Assembly: GCA_017555025.1 (NCBI GenBank)
Contig: JAFZHC010000050.1
Location: 1 to 58,737 of the forward strand
DNA: 58,737 nucleotides
Source of the DNA: Akkermansia sp.
GTDB taxonomy: Bacteria; Verrucomicrobiota; Verrucomicrobiia; Verrucomicrobiales; Akkermansiaceae
Reading direction: 5' to 3'
Shown: piece by piece, positions 17,105 through 27,010 of the stretch
Position numbering within the stretch: position 1 is the stretch's first letter
Layout: the number at the start of each line of letters is the position of its first letter
Notes under the pieces: generated by a model
Database searches by the model: none
The model's input: only the letters and a program-made list of their open reading frames with translations
Told to the model about the DNA's origin: nothing
Position numbers and translations under genes: made by a program

Positions 17105-20100
17105 TTCTTTGATGATGGCGGTGTCTTTTTCCCGGCTTCGGTGCTGTGGTCAATATCGGGGAACAAGCCTCGTTTATACGACTGGCGGTGCTGTTGCAAG
17201 CGGCGTTTTGCATCCTCACGCGCCTCAAGCCACCCGGGCTCAGCTAGTTTGCGCTCATACTGCTCACCCAGACGGGCACTCTCGCGCGAGAGGTTCTCCA
17301 CCCACTCGCGGGTAAAGTGGCCGGTTTGCAGCACCTCCTCCGCTGTGCGTATGCGTTTGTTTTTCTTACGTTTAGTACCCGGATTATGTTCATCCGGCAT
17401 CAACCCATCTCTGACAAGATTTTCATACCACTTCTGCACGGTTACTTTAGTCCGTTCGTCCGGCAGAAAATCTTCGGGAAGTTCATAGCCGAATTCTCGG
17501 AAGATTTCGCGCACTTCGCTCATACGCGTCTCCGACAAATCAGCCTCCATCAGACTTTCCTCTACCCGATTATGCTCACGCCCCGGAGTAACATTGCCCA
17601 TCACGAGTTCACGCACCATTTCATCCACCCGGGCCGGATTATTGCGTAACTCATCGAGTGTTTGCTGCAAGCCGGCAAATGCAGCAACGGCATCGCTGTG
17701 AGAGGGCATTTCCGGAGCTGCCAGACATGCCAACAAACGCGACGCCAGATTAAGCCAACGAGCTTCATTAAGGCTCAGTTCATCAGGTGATTTTGACTCC
17801 AGTCGTTCAGAGAAGCCGCTATCTTCAAACAGGCGCATGGTAATCTCCAGCAAGCCGATGTTGGCCGGTGACGTAGTCTCAGAGTAGTACAATCCCCGCT
17901 CGGCCAGCGACATCAGCTCCTCCAGGTTGCGGTGTATCTGACGGCTGCGCAATCGAATATCTACCGGCGCAAGCCAGCTGAGCTCCCGAACCGGCAGAGC
18001 TTTGAAGTAGTGCAGCGGAATCTGAATACCACCAAACTCCTGCTCTGTTTTATACTGAGAGCCTTCTACATAGGCGCCCTTGTTCACACCGACAACGTAC
18101 GGCAGGCGGCTGCGTACTTCTTCAGCATCGGGTAGGCCGGGCATCAGGCGGTAACTCTGCTTATACAGGCGGCCGGGGCGGTAGACGGTCACGCCATCCA
18201 GCACCGGATTCTCCAGCTGCCATTGAGACAGCATAGGTATTTTCACCCCGCCCAGCTCAAATTCGGTCTTCTGATTATGTGCGTTACGGCTCAGAATATC
18301 AAAGAGCACATTACGCACACCATTGAGGCAAGTTGTGGGGCGCCAATGCTCCAGCCCTTGCGGAGCCTTCCCCCTGCCGCCATAGATTTCCCCCTGCCAC
18401 AGAATACCATCAGCTGAGCTTACCGGTAGGCGTTGCGGAAAAGCTCGCAACAAATCCAGCACCAGCAAAGCATGCTGCACCTCGGGTGATTTGGCAATAA
18501 AGGGAGGCATATCGACATAACTGATGGTATAATCGGCTTTAATGTCGCCGGTATCATACCCACCCTCTTTAGAGGCTACATGCTCCGACACGGAAACGGG
18601 CTGCGTAATTTCCACATATTTGACACGGGAATCATCATCTTTGAGGTAGCTGTAACGGTGTAAATCCGGGTATACACGAAGCACAGCCTCAAGATTATCC
18701 ATTGCAGCCTCAACCACATCAATGGGCTTTTCTGAGAGCTCACGACGCCGATATCGCGACAGTAGATTGTGCTCACAGAAGAAGTGCAGGTAATTCCTGA
18801 ACTCCTCGCGACGCTCCGGTGTAAGAGCCGCCCACCCCCGGCGGGGAAAACGCAGAAGGTTCCAATAATCCTCACTGACGGAGGAAAAAATACCTGCACC
18901 ACCCAGGCTATGCCCCCAGGCCTGCTCCACCTGACGGACGGTATCCTGCCCCATGGCAGCCGGTAAAAGCATATCAATCAGCTCGTCATGTGCTCCATCA
19001 CCGAAATGCTCGCGGTAATAGGTGATAGTCGGCGACATCTCGCGCAGCGTGATACCGGTCTGCCGATTGACAAAACTGACGGCCTCCGTCTGCTTGTAGC
19101 GAGGTTTGAACCCCAGCTTAAGGCGAGTATTGCGCTGAATGATTGCTTTTTCAGTCTCAGGCGCAAAGGGAGCGGTGGCATACCAGATTTTGACAGATTC
19201 CGGCACATTGAGCTCCGATAATCGCGAAAGGAAGAAATTCAGCGTGAAAGAACCCAGCTCCTGAGCAAGCTCCAGTCGCATGCCGGCAAGATTTGGCGGC
19301 GGCGTCTGATTGAGCGGCACATCACGACTGCGCGGGTACGGAAGAGGAGCTGCAATGTTGCGAATACCTTCCATGGCCAATTCGGAGCTGACCTTGTTAC
19401 GCGTCAGAAAGTCCTGAGCATGCGCATCCGGCAGCAGTCCGGAGGCCAGCTGACGCGCCCAATAGACCACAAAACGACTCTGAGCCAGACTCAACGGTGT
19501 AAGGGTTGAATAACTTTCCACCTCAAACTGCTCATCAGATTCTGCCGGTTGTACCACCGGTCTTCGCAATGAGCTCTGTTTAAGAGCCTCGGTAAACAAC
19601 ATTCGGCGCTCACGCCAGGCTCCCGGTTGCAGATGCGAGGCATCTTCCAGCCACGATACCGCCAACTCTTTGAGCGCAATACTGCAAAGCTGGTCATAAC
19701 CGGAATAGACACGCTCACCGGCGCGGGGAACACTCAGCGCGGCCTGCGGGTCATGCAGGTGTTCCCACCAATGCTGCTGCAATGATGTACGGAAGGGCAT
19801 GAAGGTCAGCGAGGCATTGGCGGCGAGGTCATTAAAAGCGAGCTGCTCAGTTTCATGCCAACGGGTCATACTGCCATCAGGTCTTCTGATTCGGTAATAA
19901 GTCTTACCATCATCACCCGTCTGTTGCTCCGGTTTCGCCCCGGTCAGGCCCATATATACCTGAGCCTTAGCGGCATTCTCTGCCATGTAGTCGCTCATAG
20001 CCTCGGTAGATTGAGTAGCTAAAGCCGGGGGCTTGTAACCGAGCTCACGCAAAATGATAGCCTCATAAGCCTGTCCCGGACTCATCCCGCGTGACAACAT

Positions 20101-22731
20101 GGTCTGAAAATCCTCCGACATAGGCAGCAACTCCGTGATAACGGCCGTGCCGATACGCGTATTTTCCAGCAGGCGGTAAAAATCTCTCACCTCGGGGTAA
20201 TCCTGCAAAGCCGTGCTGTCATAGCGACGGCACAGCCCGGCTATGTCACTCAGGAACACATCGGGCGCATGCCGCAACCACCCGCTGACCTCCGGCGAAG
20301 GCCCCTGTTCCTGACTGCGGAAACGGCTGAGGATACGAGCTGTCCCCTCGGCCAGTTCGTTAAACGCCTCGCGCTGAGGAACACCCCCGGCAATCTGAAG
20401 TACAGCATGGCACACGTTGTCAATATATTCACGGCGCATGGACTCAGCACGGCGGCTGAGTTCACCCACCGGCTTACCGTTAGCGGCTGTCATATAATCA
20501 TTACCGAAAACCTGCAACAGCATGCGGTAGGAGTCCTGCCCCAGAGAATCAAAGTACTGCCCCAGCAAACGTCGGCGAGCCACTTCAGCTCCCGGTGAAT
20601 AGGTGGCATTGTTATGCAGCGCCGGAAGTGAAGGAACCGGATTATCATAGCGGAAGAAGTCAGCATCCTTATACCGACCACGCCCGGTACGAGAGCCGCG
20701 CTGTCCCCGCCCCCATACGGCGGTTGCCTCTTCCCGGCTGCCATCTGCCCATAAGCCGGCTTTTTTCTCCCAACTCTCACGCAACTGCACCCCCGATACG
20801 GTGCGTTCCGCTGCAGTGGCAGGTTTTCTTGCTTCGCCGGGAGCAAAATCAGCCGGCAAGCGCAGGAAATCCCGAACGGTTGCAGAATCCTTAAAAAGAG
20901 GCAGCCCCGAGAGATTGAGAAGCTGCATGGAGCGCATGATGTCCATGGAATACCTCGGGGAATTCCACAAATCACTCTCACAAACAGCTTCGCGCAACAG
21001 TTCATTTCTGATGTCCGGCCTGCGTTCTTTGAGAATAGCCTCAACCTTGTCGGCTTCTACTCCCCATTCGAGTAATTTCTGCCCGCTCCCCAACACATTA
21101 TCTGCCGAGCGGAAATGGCGCAAGGCCATACGCCCGCTACCTATGAGAAGAAAAGGCAACATGGCCGCGGCCTCGCGCATATTAACCTCTATATCGGTAA
21201 GGTTATCGCCAAATTGCTCCCAATCGATATTTGAAGCCGTACCTGCCGCGCGAGCCGCCAGCTCATGCACACCCAACTCAGTAGCAGCTGCGGCTTTACC
21301 GGCCAACATCAGCTTAACGCCCTCGGCCGATACTCCGGCCATGGATTTCATACCGGCCAGGCTATAGTTCAGCAGATTACTGCCGCGTGCCTTCATGAAG
21401 TTAACGATTGTCTGCTCCAGCATGTTACCACCCAGGCGATTTATCCCCATGTAAATAGCCCCCTGCACAGCACCAGCCACCACACCGGCCGCAAGCTGCA
21501 ATTCCTGCTCGCCCTCCGGCGCACGTCGGCGGGCCTCGGCTACTGACTCACCCATACCGCTGAGGGAAAGCGCTGCAAACCCGGCCCCGCCACAGCAGGA
21601 CAGCGTAGCTGCCGGCACCATCTGCATGCCATCCAGAAACATTTTCTCAGCCAGCTTGCCGCCTTCTGAATAAAGGGGTACAACTTCCTGCTGAGCAAGA
21701 TGCCTGATTTCATTGAGCACCTGCAGACGTTTATCCCAAGCAGAGGCTCCGCTCTGAAGACTTTTTCCTACGGCACCGCCGACCATCTCACCCAAGTTGG
21801 ACAAAGTGGCCACACCGGCGTGGTTCAATGCCTGCAACGCCCCAAAACCCATGGAAGTAGCACCACGACGAACAGCTCGCACAGAGCGGGACAACAGGCC
21901 CTCCTCTCCGTCATTCTCCCCACGGCTCTTGCGAGATTCTCGATTCAGGTGCCCGGCCAGGTAAGCCACAAGCTTGCGCTCATCGGCATCCATATCGGCG
22001 AGTTCATCAACCGCCTGTAACAGGTCCGGAGCACCCGCCAGCACACGAGGTGCCGAAATAGCATCTTCCTCCACAGCGGTAAACACCTCCAATCCCTCCG
22101 AAAGTTGACGCGCCAAAGGCAACCATTGCTCCCTGTGCCGCGCCCCATCACCCAACGCCCGTTGAGTTAAAGCAGATGCCAGCCGGGCATCCTCTGCCGA
22201 TAGCTGCTTTGCCGGAATACCGGCCATTTCCACACTCTCACCATGCAAACCGGCGCGATATGCCTGTTCGTACAGATTGCGGGCGATTTCGCGCCGGGGT
22301 GCCTCAAGCTCTCGGGCAGAGAGAGCCATGAAGACCTCTCGCTCATCATCTGCAACGTCCAGCTCATCGGCCAGCGCCTTGCGGTGCCTGCTCCAATCAG
22401 CCAACACCTCACGTCGGGAATGAGACTTATGGTCGGCTACCCATGAGCGGTTAACGGCCGAGTATAGTGCATATTCCTGTTGTTCCCGGCTCAACCCGGG
22501 CTCGTTAGCCCCGGCACGCTCCCAAACTTCAGCGGGTACAGTATCCGGATTCCCGGTGAGCACCTGCTGCCAATACCGGCGGAGTTGCTCCGGCGACGCC
22601 TCCTGCTCACCAAGGTCTGATTCCTGGCGAGGGGCTTCATTACTCACCCGGGCAACGGGCGCAGCCGCTACGGGCTCTGTCGGCAGCATGGCCTCATGCT
22701 CCATCATATCATTATTCATCTTTTCTTTCAT
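17101..22731 (-). CDS. Giant 1876-residue phage-derived protein of unknown function
   Basis: An unbroken 1876-residue protein not assigned to a family. The N-terminal 350 residues are charged and helical; about 280-540 contains Gly/Ala-rich, hydrophobic segments (MGFGALQALNHAG, AATLSCCGGAGFAALSLSG, AAGVVAGAVQGAIYMGINRL, AAAMLPFLLIGSGRMAL) that could insert in a membrane; the remainder is mixed alpha/beta with a highly basic C-terminus (KRKKNKR). Size, position next to terminase and the amphipathic/hydrophobic zone recall phage internal virion (ejection) proteins and large polyvalent proteins, but this is inference. Start at 22731 (MKEKMNND) lies eight bases after the preceding stop; an upstream start would overlap that gene. 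No Shine-Dalgarno sequence is apparent. Confidence 0.6.
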   Translation of the reverse strand: MKEKMNNDMMEHEAMLPTEPVAAAPVARVSNEAPRQESDLGEQEASPEQLRRYWQQVLTGNPDTVPAEVWERAGANEPGLSREQQEYALYSAVNRSWVADHKSHSRREVLADWSRHRKALADELDVADDEREVFMALSARELEAPRREIARNLYEQAYRAGLHGESVEMAGIPAKQLSAEDARLASALTQRALGDGARHREQWLPLARQLSEGLEVFTAVEEDAISAPRVLAGAPDLLQAVDELADMDADERKLVAYLAGHLNRESRKSRGENDGEEGLLSRSVRAVRRGATSMGFGALQALNHAGVATLSNLGEMVGGAVGKSLQSGASAWDKRLQVLNEIRHLAQQEVVPLYSEGGKLAEKMFLDGMQMVPAATLSCCGGAGFAALSLSGMGESVAEARRRAPEGEQELQLAAGVVAGAVQGAIYMGINRLGGNMLEQTIVNFMKARGSNLLNYSLAGMKSMAGVSAEGVKLMLAGKAAAATELGVHELAARAAGTASNIDWEQFGDNLTDIEVNMREAAAMLPFLLIGSGRMALRHFRSADNVLGSGQKLLEWGVEADKVEAILKERRPDIRNELLREAVCESDLWNSPRYSMDIMRSMQLLNLSGLPLFKDSATVRDFLRLPADFAPGEARKPATAAERTVSGVQLRESWEKKAGLWADGSREEATAVWGRGQRGSRTGRGRYKDADFFRYDNPVPSLPALHNNATYSPGAEVARRRLLGQYFDSLGQDSYRMLLQVFGNDYMTAANGKPVGELSRRAESMRREYIDNVCHAVLQIAGGVPQREAFNELAEGTARILSRFRSQEQGPSPEVSGWLRHAPDVFLSDIAGLCRRYDSTALQDYPEVRDFYRLLENTRIGTAVITELLPMSEDFQTMLSRGMSPGQAYEAIILRELGYKPPALATQSTEAMSDYMAENAAKAQVYMGLTGAKPEQQTGDDGKTYYRIRRPDGSMTRWHETEQLAFNDLAANASLTFMPFRTSLQQHWWEHLHDPQAALSVPRAGERVYSGYDQLCSIALKELAVSWLEDASHLQPGAWRERRMLFTEALKQSSLRRPVVQPAESDEQFEVESYSTLTPLSLAQSRFVVYWARQLASGLLPDAHAQDFLTRNKVSSELAMEGIRNIAAPLPYPRSRDVPLNQTPPPNLAGMRLELAQELGSFTLNFFLSRLSELNVPESVKIWYATAPFAPETEKAIIQRNTRLKLGFKPRYKQTEAVSFVNRQTGITLREMSPTITYYREHFGDGAHDELIDMLLPAAMGQDTVRQVEQAWGHSLGGAGIFSSVSEDYWNLLRFPRRGWAALTPERREEFRNYLHFFCEHNLLSRYRRRELSEKPIDVVEAAMDNLEAVLRVYPDLHRYSYLKDDDSRVKYVEITQPVSVSEHVASKEGGYDTGDIKADYTISYVDMPPFIAKSPEVQHALLVLDLLRAFPQRLPVSSADGILWQGEIYGGRGKAPQGLEHWRPTTCLNGVRNVLFDILSRNAHNQKTEFELGGVKIPMLSQWQLENPVLDGVTVYRPGRLYKQSYRLMPGLPDAEEVRSRLPYVVGVNKGAYVEGSQYKTEQEFGGIQIPLHYFKALPVRELSWLAPVDIRLRSRQIHRNLEELMSLAERGLYYSETTSPANIGLLEITMRLFEDSGFSERLESKSPDELSLNEARWLNLASRLLACLAAPEMPSHSDAVAAFAGLQQTLDELRNNPARVDEMVRELVMGNVTPGREHNRVEESLMEADLSETRMSEVREIFREFGYELPEDFLPDERTKVTVQKWYENLVRDGLMPDEHNPGTKRKKNKRIRTAEEVLQTGHFTREWVENLSRESARLGEQYERKLAEPGWLEAREDAKRRLQQHRQSYKRGLFPDIDHSTEAGKKTPPSSKK

Positions 22732-22739
22732 GGATATTA

Positions 22740-23963
22740 TTAGTTGTGGGTCACGAAACAAACCCAATGTTCCCCCTTCCCCTGCAGCTGTTCCAACCAA
22801 CGAGCTGCGCTTTCAGTACCTTGTTCTGTCAAAACAGGAAAACCGGTCTGCTGCAATTCATTTAAGCGCCGGAGGGCTGCCTCATCCCCGGGACAACCCA
22901 ATTGCCCCGAGGTGTACATACGCCACAAGGCTCGCGAAAAACTCAGACGCTCAGAGGGCGCCACCCCCTCACCGGATTTCAGCCGCTCCAGCAAACGCAA
23001 ACGCTCGCTTACCGGCATAGCCGCCGTGGCGATATCCAACTGCAACATGGCTCGGGCATCAGCGTCTGCCGGGGCTTCGTCTATACGCCGCAGCCAGGCA
23101 CACAACTCCCCTGCTCCCGGCTGGGTCGGGGCAGCGCCGGCTGAGACCAGTTGTTGCGCCGAGAGCACGCCGGCTCGTTGCGCCAACTGCAATTGATGCT
23201 CATCAAATGCCTGTTCCTCTTGCAGATTCAGAACTAACTCGTCGGCCAAGCGGCGCCGAGCCGAGCGCCGTGCAGCCAGCATCTCCGTCTGTAACAAGCT
23301 GCGCTCATGCGCATCTCGCGGAGCTTCAGACTCCGGAACAGCCCCAAAATCGGCCATCGCCTGCAAAGGGTTTTGCAATAGGGCTTTTTGCCAACCGACA
23401 CGACAAGCTCTACTGCATGCACGGCTAACTTCCTCTTCCAAATGTTCCTCCGGCACAAAAACACCGGTACCCTGTCGCAGCCATTGCTCCGCCTGAGCGG
23501 CATCACCTGCCTGCACGGCAGTCTCTACCTGCTGTTGCCAATTTCGGCGTGATTCCTCCAGCCGGTCAACCTCTCGATCGCGCAAAGCCTGCACCGAGGC
23601 TCTTCTGCTGTAATCAGCGGCAAGTTTTCGCCCGACCTCTCGTACCGAGGGAGGTAATTCCGCCACGGCTTCTGCTAATAGAGGTTCGCTAAGCTCTCGC
23701 CACCTGAACTCCCAGTCAGCTGTATCCGTGCCGGACATACCGGAACGTATTTCATTGCCGAGAGTTTGTAAGCGCCCGGAAAAAGCCGCCAAATCACCTG
23801 CGGCATTGACCTCATCTTTCTCCTGCGCCAACGCAGCACTACCTATAATAACCGACGATATACCGGAGCCTATGCTCTCGGCCGCATGGTCCCACCCCAG
23901 AGCTCCCTGCACAGGAATCCTGACGTGCGCCGACGGCGTACCAAGCATGCCCCACTCTTTCAT
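22740..23963 (-). CDS. Phage-derived helical protein of unknown function
   Basis: About 408 residues, rich in Ala, Glu, Arg and Gln, almost entirely predicted helical. A short N-terminal segment (HVRIPVQGALGWDHAAESIG, then a hydrophobic SGISSVIIGSAALAQ) precedes long coiled-coil-like stretches (RRNWQQQVETAVQAGDAAQA). It resembles no family I can name; such helical proteins are common among phage internal virion or scaffold-like proteins. It is first in the four-gene minus-strand block, eight bases upstream of the giant gene. The start is uncertain: ATG at 23963 is used, ATG at 23975 adds four residues, and a TTG at 24008 adds 15. Confidence 0.55.
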   Translation of the reverse strand: MKEWGMLGTPSAHVRIPVQGALGWDHAAESIGSGISSVIIGSAALAQEKDEVNAAGDLAAFSGRLQTLGNEIRSGMSGTDTADWEFRWRELSEPLLAEAVAELPPSVREVGRKLAADYSRRASVQALRDREVDRLEESRRNWQQQVETAVQAGDAAQAEQWLRQGTGVFVPEEHLEEEVSRACSRACRVGWQKALLQNPLQAMADFGAVPESEAPRDAHERSLLQTEMLAARRSARRRLADELVLNLQEEQAFDEHQLQLAQRAGVLSAQQLVSAGAAPTQPGAGELCAWLRRIDEAPADADARAMLQLDIATAAMPVSERLRLLERLKSGEGVAPSERLSFSRALWRMYTSGQLGCPGDEAALRRLNELQQTGFPVLTEQGTESAARWLEQLQGKGEHWVCFVTHN

Positions 23964-24115
23964 GTGTATTGCCATACGGGGTAAGCATGCACCCAAATGG
24001 CACCACAAAACAATAAAAAGCCCCGGCTCCGCCTCGGTTGTAACGGCTTATCAACATGGTTATAAGCAACTTACATCTCCCACACACGTTACAAAGCGCA
24101 TCTCTGAAAACAGGC

Positions 24116-24146
24116 AAAAAAAAGCCACGGGTGCGAGCCCGTGGCC
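24116..24146 (-). terminator. Rho-independent terminator of the MFS-acyltransferase gene
   Basis: Stem GCCACGGG (24125-24132) / CCCGTGGC (24139-24146), six-base loop, followed on the minus strand by a run of about nine T (24116-24124). It insulates the phage-derived block from the upstream gene. The gap 23964-24115 shows a second GC-rich segment followed by a T-rich tract (24002-24030) but no gene. Confidence 0.9.
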
Positions 24147-24200
24147 TGTATAAAGAGTATCAAAGCATTCACCTCACCACCGGCAAGGCAGAATCATTAA

Positions 24201-26870
24201 TCAGAACAATTGTTTCAGGAATCCGCTCTCATCAAGATACAGCTTGGATGAACAAGTAAAGGGCGACTGAAGACTGGGACCGGACAGCACCACGCTATCC
24301 TCAGCACCACCTGCACCTTGCACGCGGAAACAGGGCAGCAGCAAACCTCTGGTACGCGGGCGCACCCCCAGCTGAACCGTTCCGTCGGCCAGTTTAAAGA
24401 CGCTGTGAGCTGTACTCATCGAGACAATCACCCCCTCGGTAGTAGCATAGCACGGACGCCAGCGCATGTTTGGCGTGGAAATATCGGGGCCATTGCTGAA
24501 ATCGTAGAACGGCATCTGACGCGGCGGAATAGCTTTCAGCAGAATGCGGCGCATGTGCGTACTACCGACTATCTGAGAAATACGGTTCTCGATAACCTCA
24601 TCGGCCGACTCAATAAGGTGCACCGGCGTGCGGGTAATAATCGGCCAGAGCACCGACAACACCAATTCGTGCGGCTCGCCATGCCCCACCGTAGTCAGCA
24701 GGCGGTGGCGCCCCTCCTTCAGCGCATTGATGCGGCGCACCTGCTCTACATTGAGCCAAAGGCGATGCAACTGCACCAAATCACGGGTTCCGGCAATCAA
24801 CAGTTCCAGCCAATTGCGAGCCACTTCAGGGCACCCCTCGGGTACCTGACGACTGATGAGGGCACCGGCAATCTGAAAACCGCTGAGCGAACCACCCGGC
24901 CAATGTACCACAGGACGCCGCCCACGCAGCTCCAGCAAGCGCACCAAATCCTCTCGGCCACCGCCACCGGTTACCTCCAGACAAACAGCAGACAATTCGC
25001 GGAAGGCAGTCAATACAGCCGCAGAATTGAAATCTGTGTGCATAGGTTTACCCACCGCTACAGTAAATCCATACGGCAGATGGCGAGGTAATTTGAAGGG
25101 TAAGGTGTAGAAGAATCGGTTACGGTAATAAGAGAACACGCTGCCCCACAGAGAATCCATGTAAATAGGGATAATCGGCGCATGTGCACGGCGGGCAATC
25201 ATCTCCATACCACGGCGAATGGGCGTCAAGCAGCCGGTACGGGTAAGCTGCCCCTCGGGGAAGATACAGATGAGATCCCCCTGCTCAATACCGCGAGCAG
25301 CACTGAGGATAGCCTCGCGCGGGTTCTTGCTCGAAATGGGCAGAGAGTTGAAAATTTCAAGCACCCACCCCAGCAACTTAGCCGCCATGAATTCCTCTGC
25401 CACCACAAAACGGATGGGACGAGGGCACACCATGGTCAGGAAGAGGGCATCTGCGTAGGTGACGTGATTGCACACAATGAGGGCACCTCCCACGGGCGGA
25501 ATTCTATCGGCATTGAGCACGCGGGGGCGGTAGAAAAACTTCATCACCCATATACCAATCATGCGGATGAACTCCTGCGGGATGAGGCGCAGCGATGTCA
25601 CCATGATGAAGGCACTCAACAGGAAGAGCACGAGGAACTGATCTCTGGGACCGGCACCGTAATTGTTCATCAGCCACATAATCACCACAGCCACCAGCCC
25701 CATCAGGTTGTCGATAAGGTTACCGGCGGCAATGATATTGCCACGATTGGCGGGGTCGCAGTTATCCTGCAGGAAGGCATTGAGCGGTACCAGATAGGCT
25801 GCCCCGAAGGCACCCGTAAGAGTAAGGAAGATGTTGCTGGCCAGGCAATCCACCTCCAGCAATGTCAGCATGAATGTACTGATGGTGATGCCGATAGCAC
25901 CGAAGGGAATAAGGCCCAACTCATTTTTACCGCGGCAGAGCAGCGAGGCTACGGCGCCGCCAAGCACAACACCACCACCCAACCAGGCCATCAGAATGCC
26001 ACACTGCATCGAGAAATCGACGTTCGGGTCATTCGCAGCCATTTCCTTGGCAATCTGAATGAGAATCAGGAAGAGAGAACCGGCAAGGCTCCAGAAGTAG
26101 GCAATGCCGATTTCGCTCAATCTCAGCTCACGGTCTTTCCAGAGATATTTGACCTGAACAAAGTGCTCGTACAGCAGGCTCCAGGAGAAAGGCTTGTTGG
26201 GTTTCACCGGGTAACGAGGCAGCAGGAAGGCACAGATTGATACCACCGCAGCAATCGCCACAAAGGTCATGGTGGGCAATTTCACAGCGCTCCAGCCGGC
26301 CTCCTGTTCAGCGACAACCGGCCCCAGCTCAACATTGTATGCATCCAACAGGTAACTGAACCAGAAGAATACGCCAATCTGCGCCAGCAGAAGCACAAAA
26401 ACAAGGCTGATTTCAATAATGCCCGAACCGAAACCAATGTAACGGGAGCCCAGAAGGTCCTTCACAATACCCTTCTTAGCCGGGCTCAGAATAGTAGCCT
26501 GTGTAGCAAACACCGCAAACCAGATAATGGATGCCCGCATGTCATGCTGATAAAAACAGAAGAGCATGCAACTCATCACCACAATCTGCAACAGGCTCAT
26601 CACCTGAATGATGCGAGTCTTGCAGAAACAGTCTGCCAACCATCCCACCAGCGGAGAGAATAAAATATAGGGTAATACAAAAATAGCACCCAAGAAGTAC
26701 TCCAAATCACTACCGGCAGTACCCCACAACCACACGCCCAACGGAATGAGCAGGAACTGCACAGCCTTCTCATTGAACGCATTTACTGCCTGAACAGCTA
26801 CAAGCGTCCAGAACCCACCCCACTCCTTACGCGTTGGTTCCTTGTAAAAATTTTCAGCTTCCTCTTGCAT
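24201..26870 (-). CDS. MFS transporter fused to PlsC-type acyltransferase (LplT-Aas-like)
   Basis: An 889-residue fusion. Residues 1-440 form a 12-helix major facilitator resembling the lysophospholipid flippase LplT. Residues about 450-660 are a 1-acylglycerophosphate acyltransferase domain with NHVTYAD (His469, Asp474) and FPEGQLTRTG (537-546). The C-terminal 230 residues look like a remnant of the acyl-ACP synthetase of Aas: YATTEGV recalls its Y-G-x-T-E motif, but the ATP-binding P-loop (S/T-G-T-T-G-x-P-K) is absent. Expected role: bring lysophospholipids to the inner leaflet and re-acylate them. The missing ligase activity would require acyl donors from elsewhere. It is monocistronic with promoter and terminator. 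Confidence 0.85.
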   Translation of the reverse strand: MQEEAENFYKEPTRKEWGGFWTLVAVQAVNAFNEKAVQFLLIPLGVWLWGTAGSDLEYFLGAIFVLPYILFSPLVGWLADCFCKTRIIQVMSLLQIVVMSCMLFCFYQHDMRASIIWFAVFATQATILSPAKKGIVKDLLGSRYIGFGSGIIEISLVFVLLLAQIGVFFWFSYLLDAYNVELGPVVAEQEAGWSAVKLPTMTFVAIAAVVSICAFLLPRYPVKPNKPFSWSLLYEHFVQVKYLWKDRELRLSEIGIAYFWSLAGSLFLILIQIAKEMAANDPNVDFSMQCGILMAWLGGGVVLGGAVASLLCRGKNELGLIPFGAIGITISTFMLTLLEVDCLASNIFLTLTGAFGAAYLVPLNAFLQDNCDPANRGNIIAAGNLIDNLMGLVAVVIMWLMNNYGAGPRDQFLVLFLLSAFIMVTSLRLIPQEFIRMIGIWVMKFFYRPRVLNADRIPPVGGALIVCNHVTYADALFLTMVCPRPIRFVVAEEFMAAKLLGWVLEIFNSLPISSKNPREAILSAARGIEQGDLICIFPEGQLTRTGCLTPIRRGMEMIARRAHAPIIPIYMDSLWGSVFSYYRNRFFYTLPFKLPRHLPYGFTVAVGKPMHTDFNSAAVLTAFRELSAVCLEVTGGGGREDLVRLLELRGRRPVVHWPGGSLSGFQIAGALISRQVPEGCPEVARNWLELLIAGTRDLVQLHRLWLNVEQVRRINALKEGRHRLLTTVGHGEPHELVLSVLWPIITRTPVHLIESADEVIENRISQIVGSTHMRRILLKAIPPRQMPFYDFSNGPDISTPNMRWRPCYATTEGVIVSMSTAHSVFKLADGTVQLGVRPRTRGLLLPCFRVQGAGGAEDSVVLSGPSLQSPFTCSSKLYLDESGFLKQLF

Positions 26871-26883
26871 AGCTTCTCCGCTT

Positions 26884-26911
26884 AGTATCTCACACTTCAG
26901 GCGATATGCAA
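26884..26911 (-). promoter_or_regulatory. Promoter of the MFS-acyltransferase gene
   Basis: TTGCAT (minus, 26906-26911), 16-base spacer, GATACT (26884-26889). Start site near 26877, seven bases before the ATG; the stretch between contains GGAG. Confidence 0.45.
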
Positions 26912-26954
26912 GAAAAAAACGCCTGTTCGCGCGTGTATTGCGCGCGAAAGAACG

Positions 26955-26983
26955 AAAAAGCCCGCAGCTTTGAAGCTGCGGGC
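26955..26983 (-). terminator. Rho-independent terminator of rpmE
   Basis: Stem GCCCGCAGCT (26974-26983 on the complement) with its partner at 26960-26969, four-base loop, followed on the minus strand by five T. Confidence 0.88.
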
Positions 26984-27010
26984 GGAAGAAATACTGCTGT
27001 CCCGGGGGAT

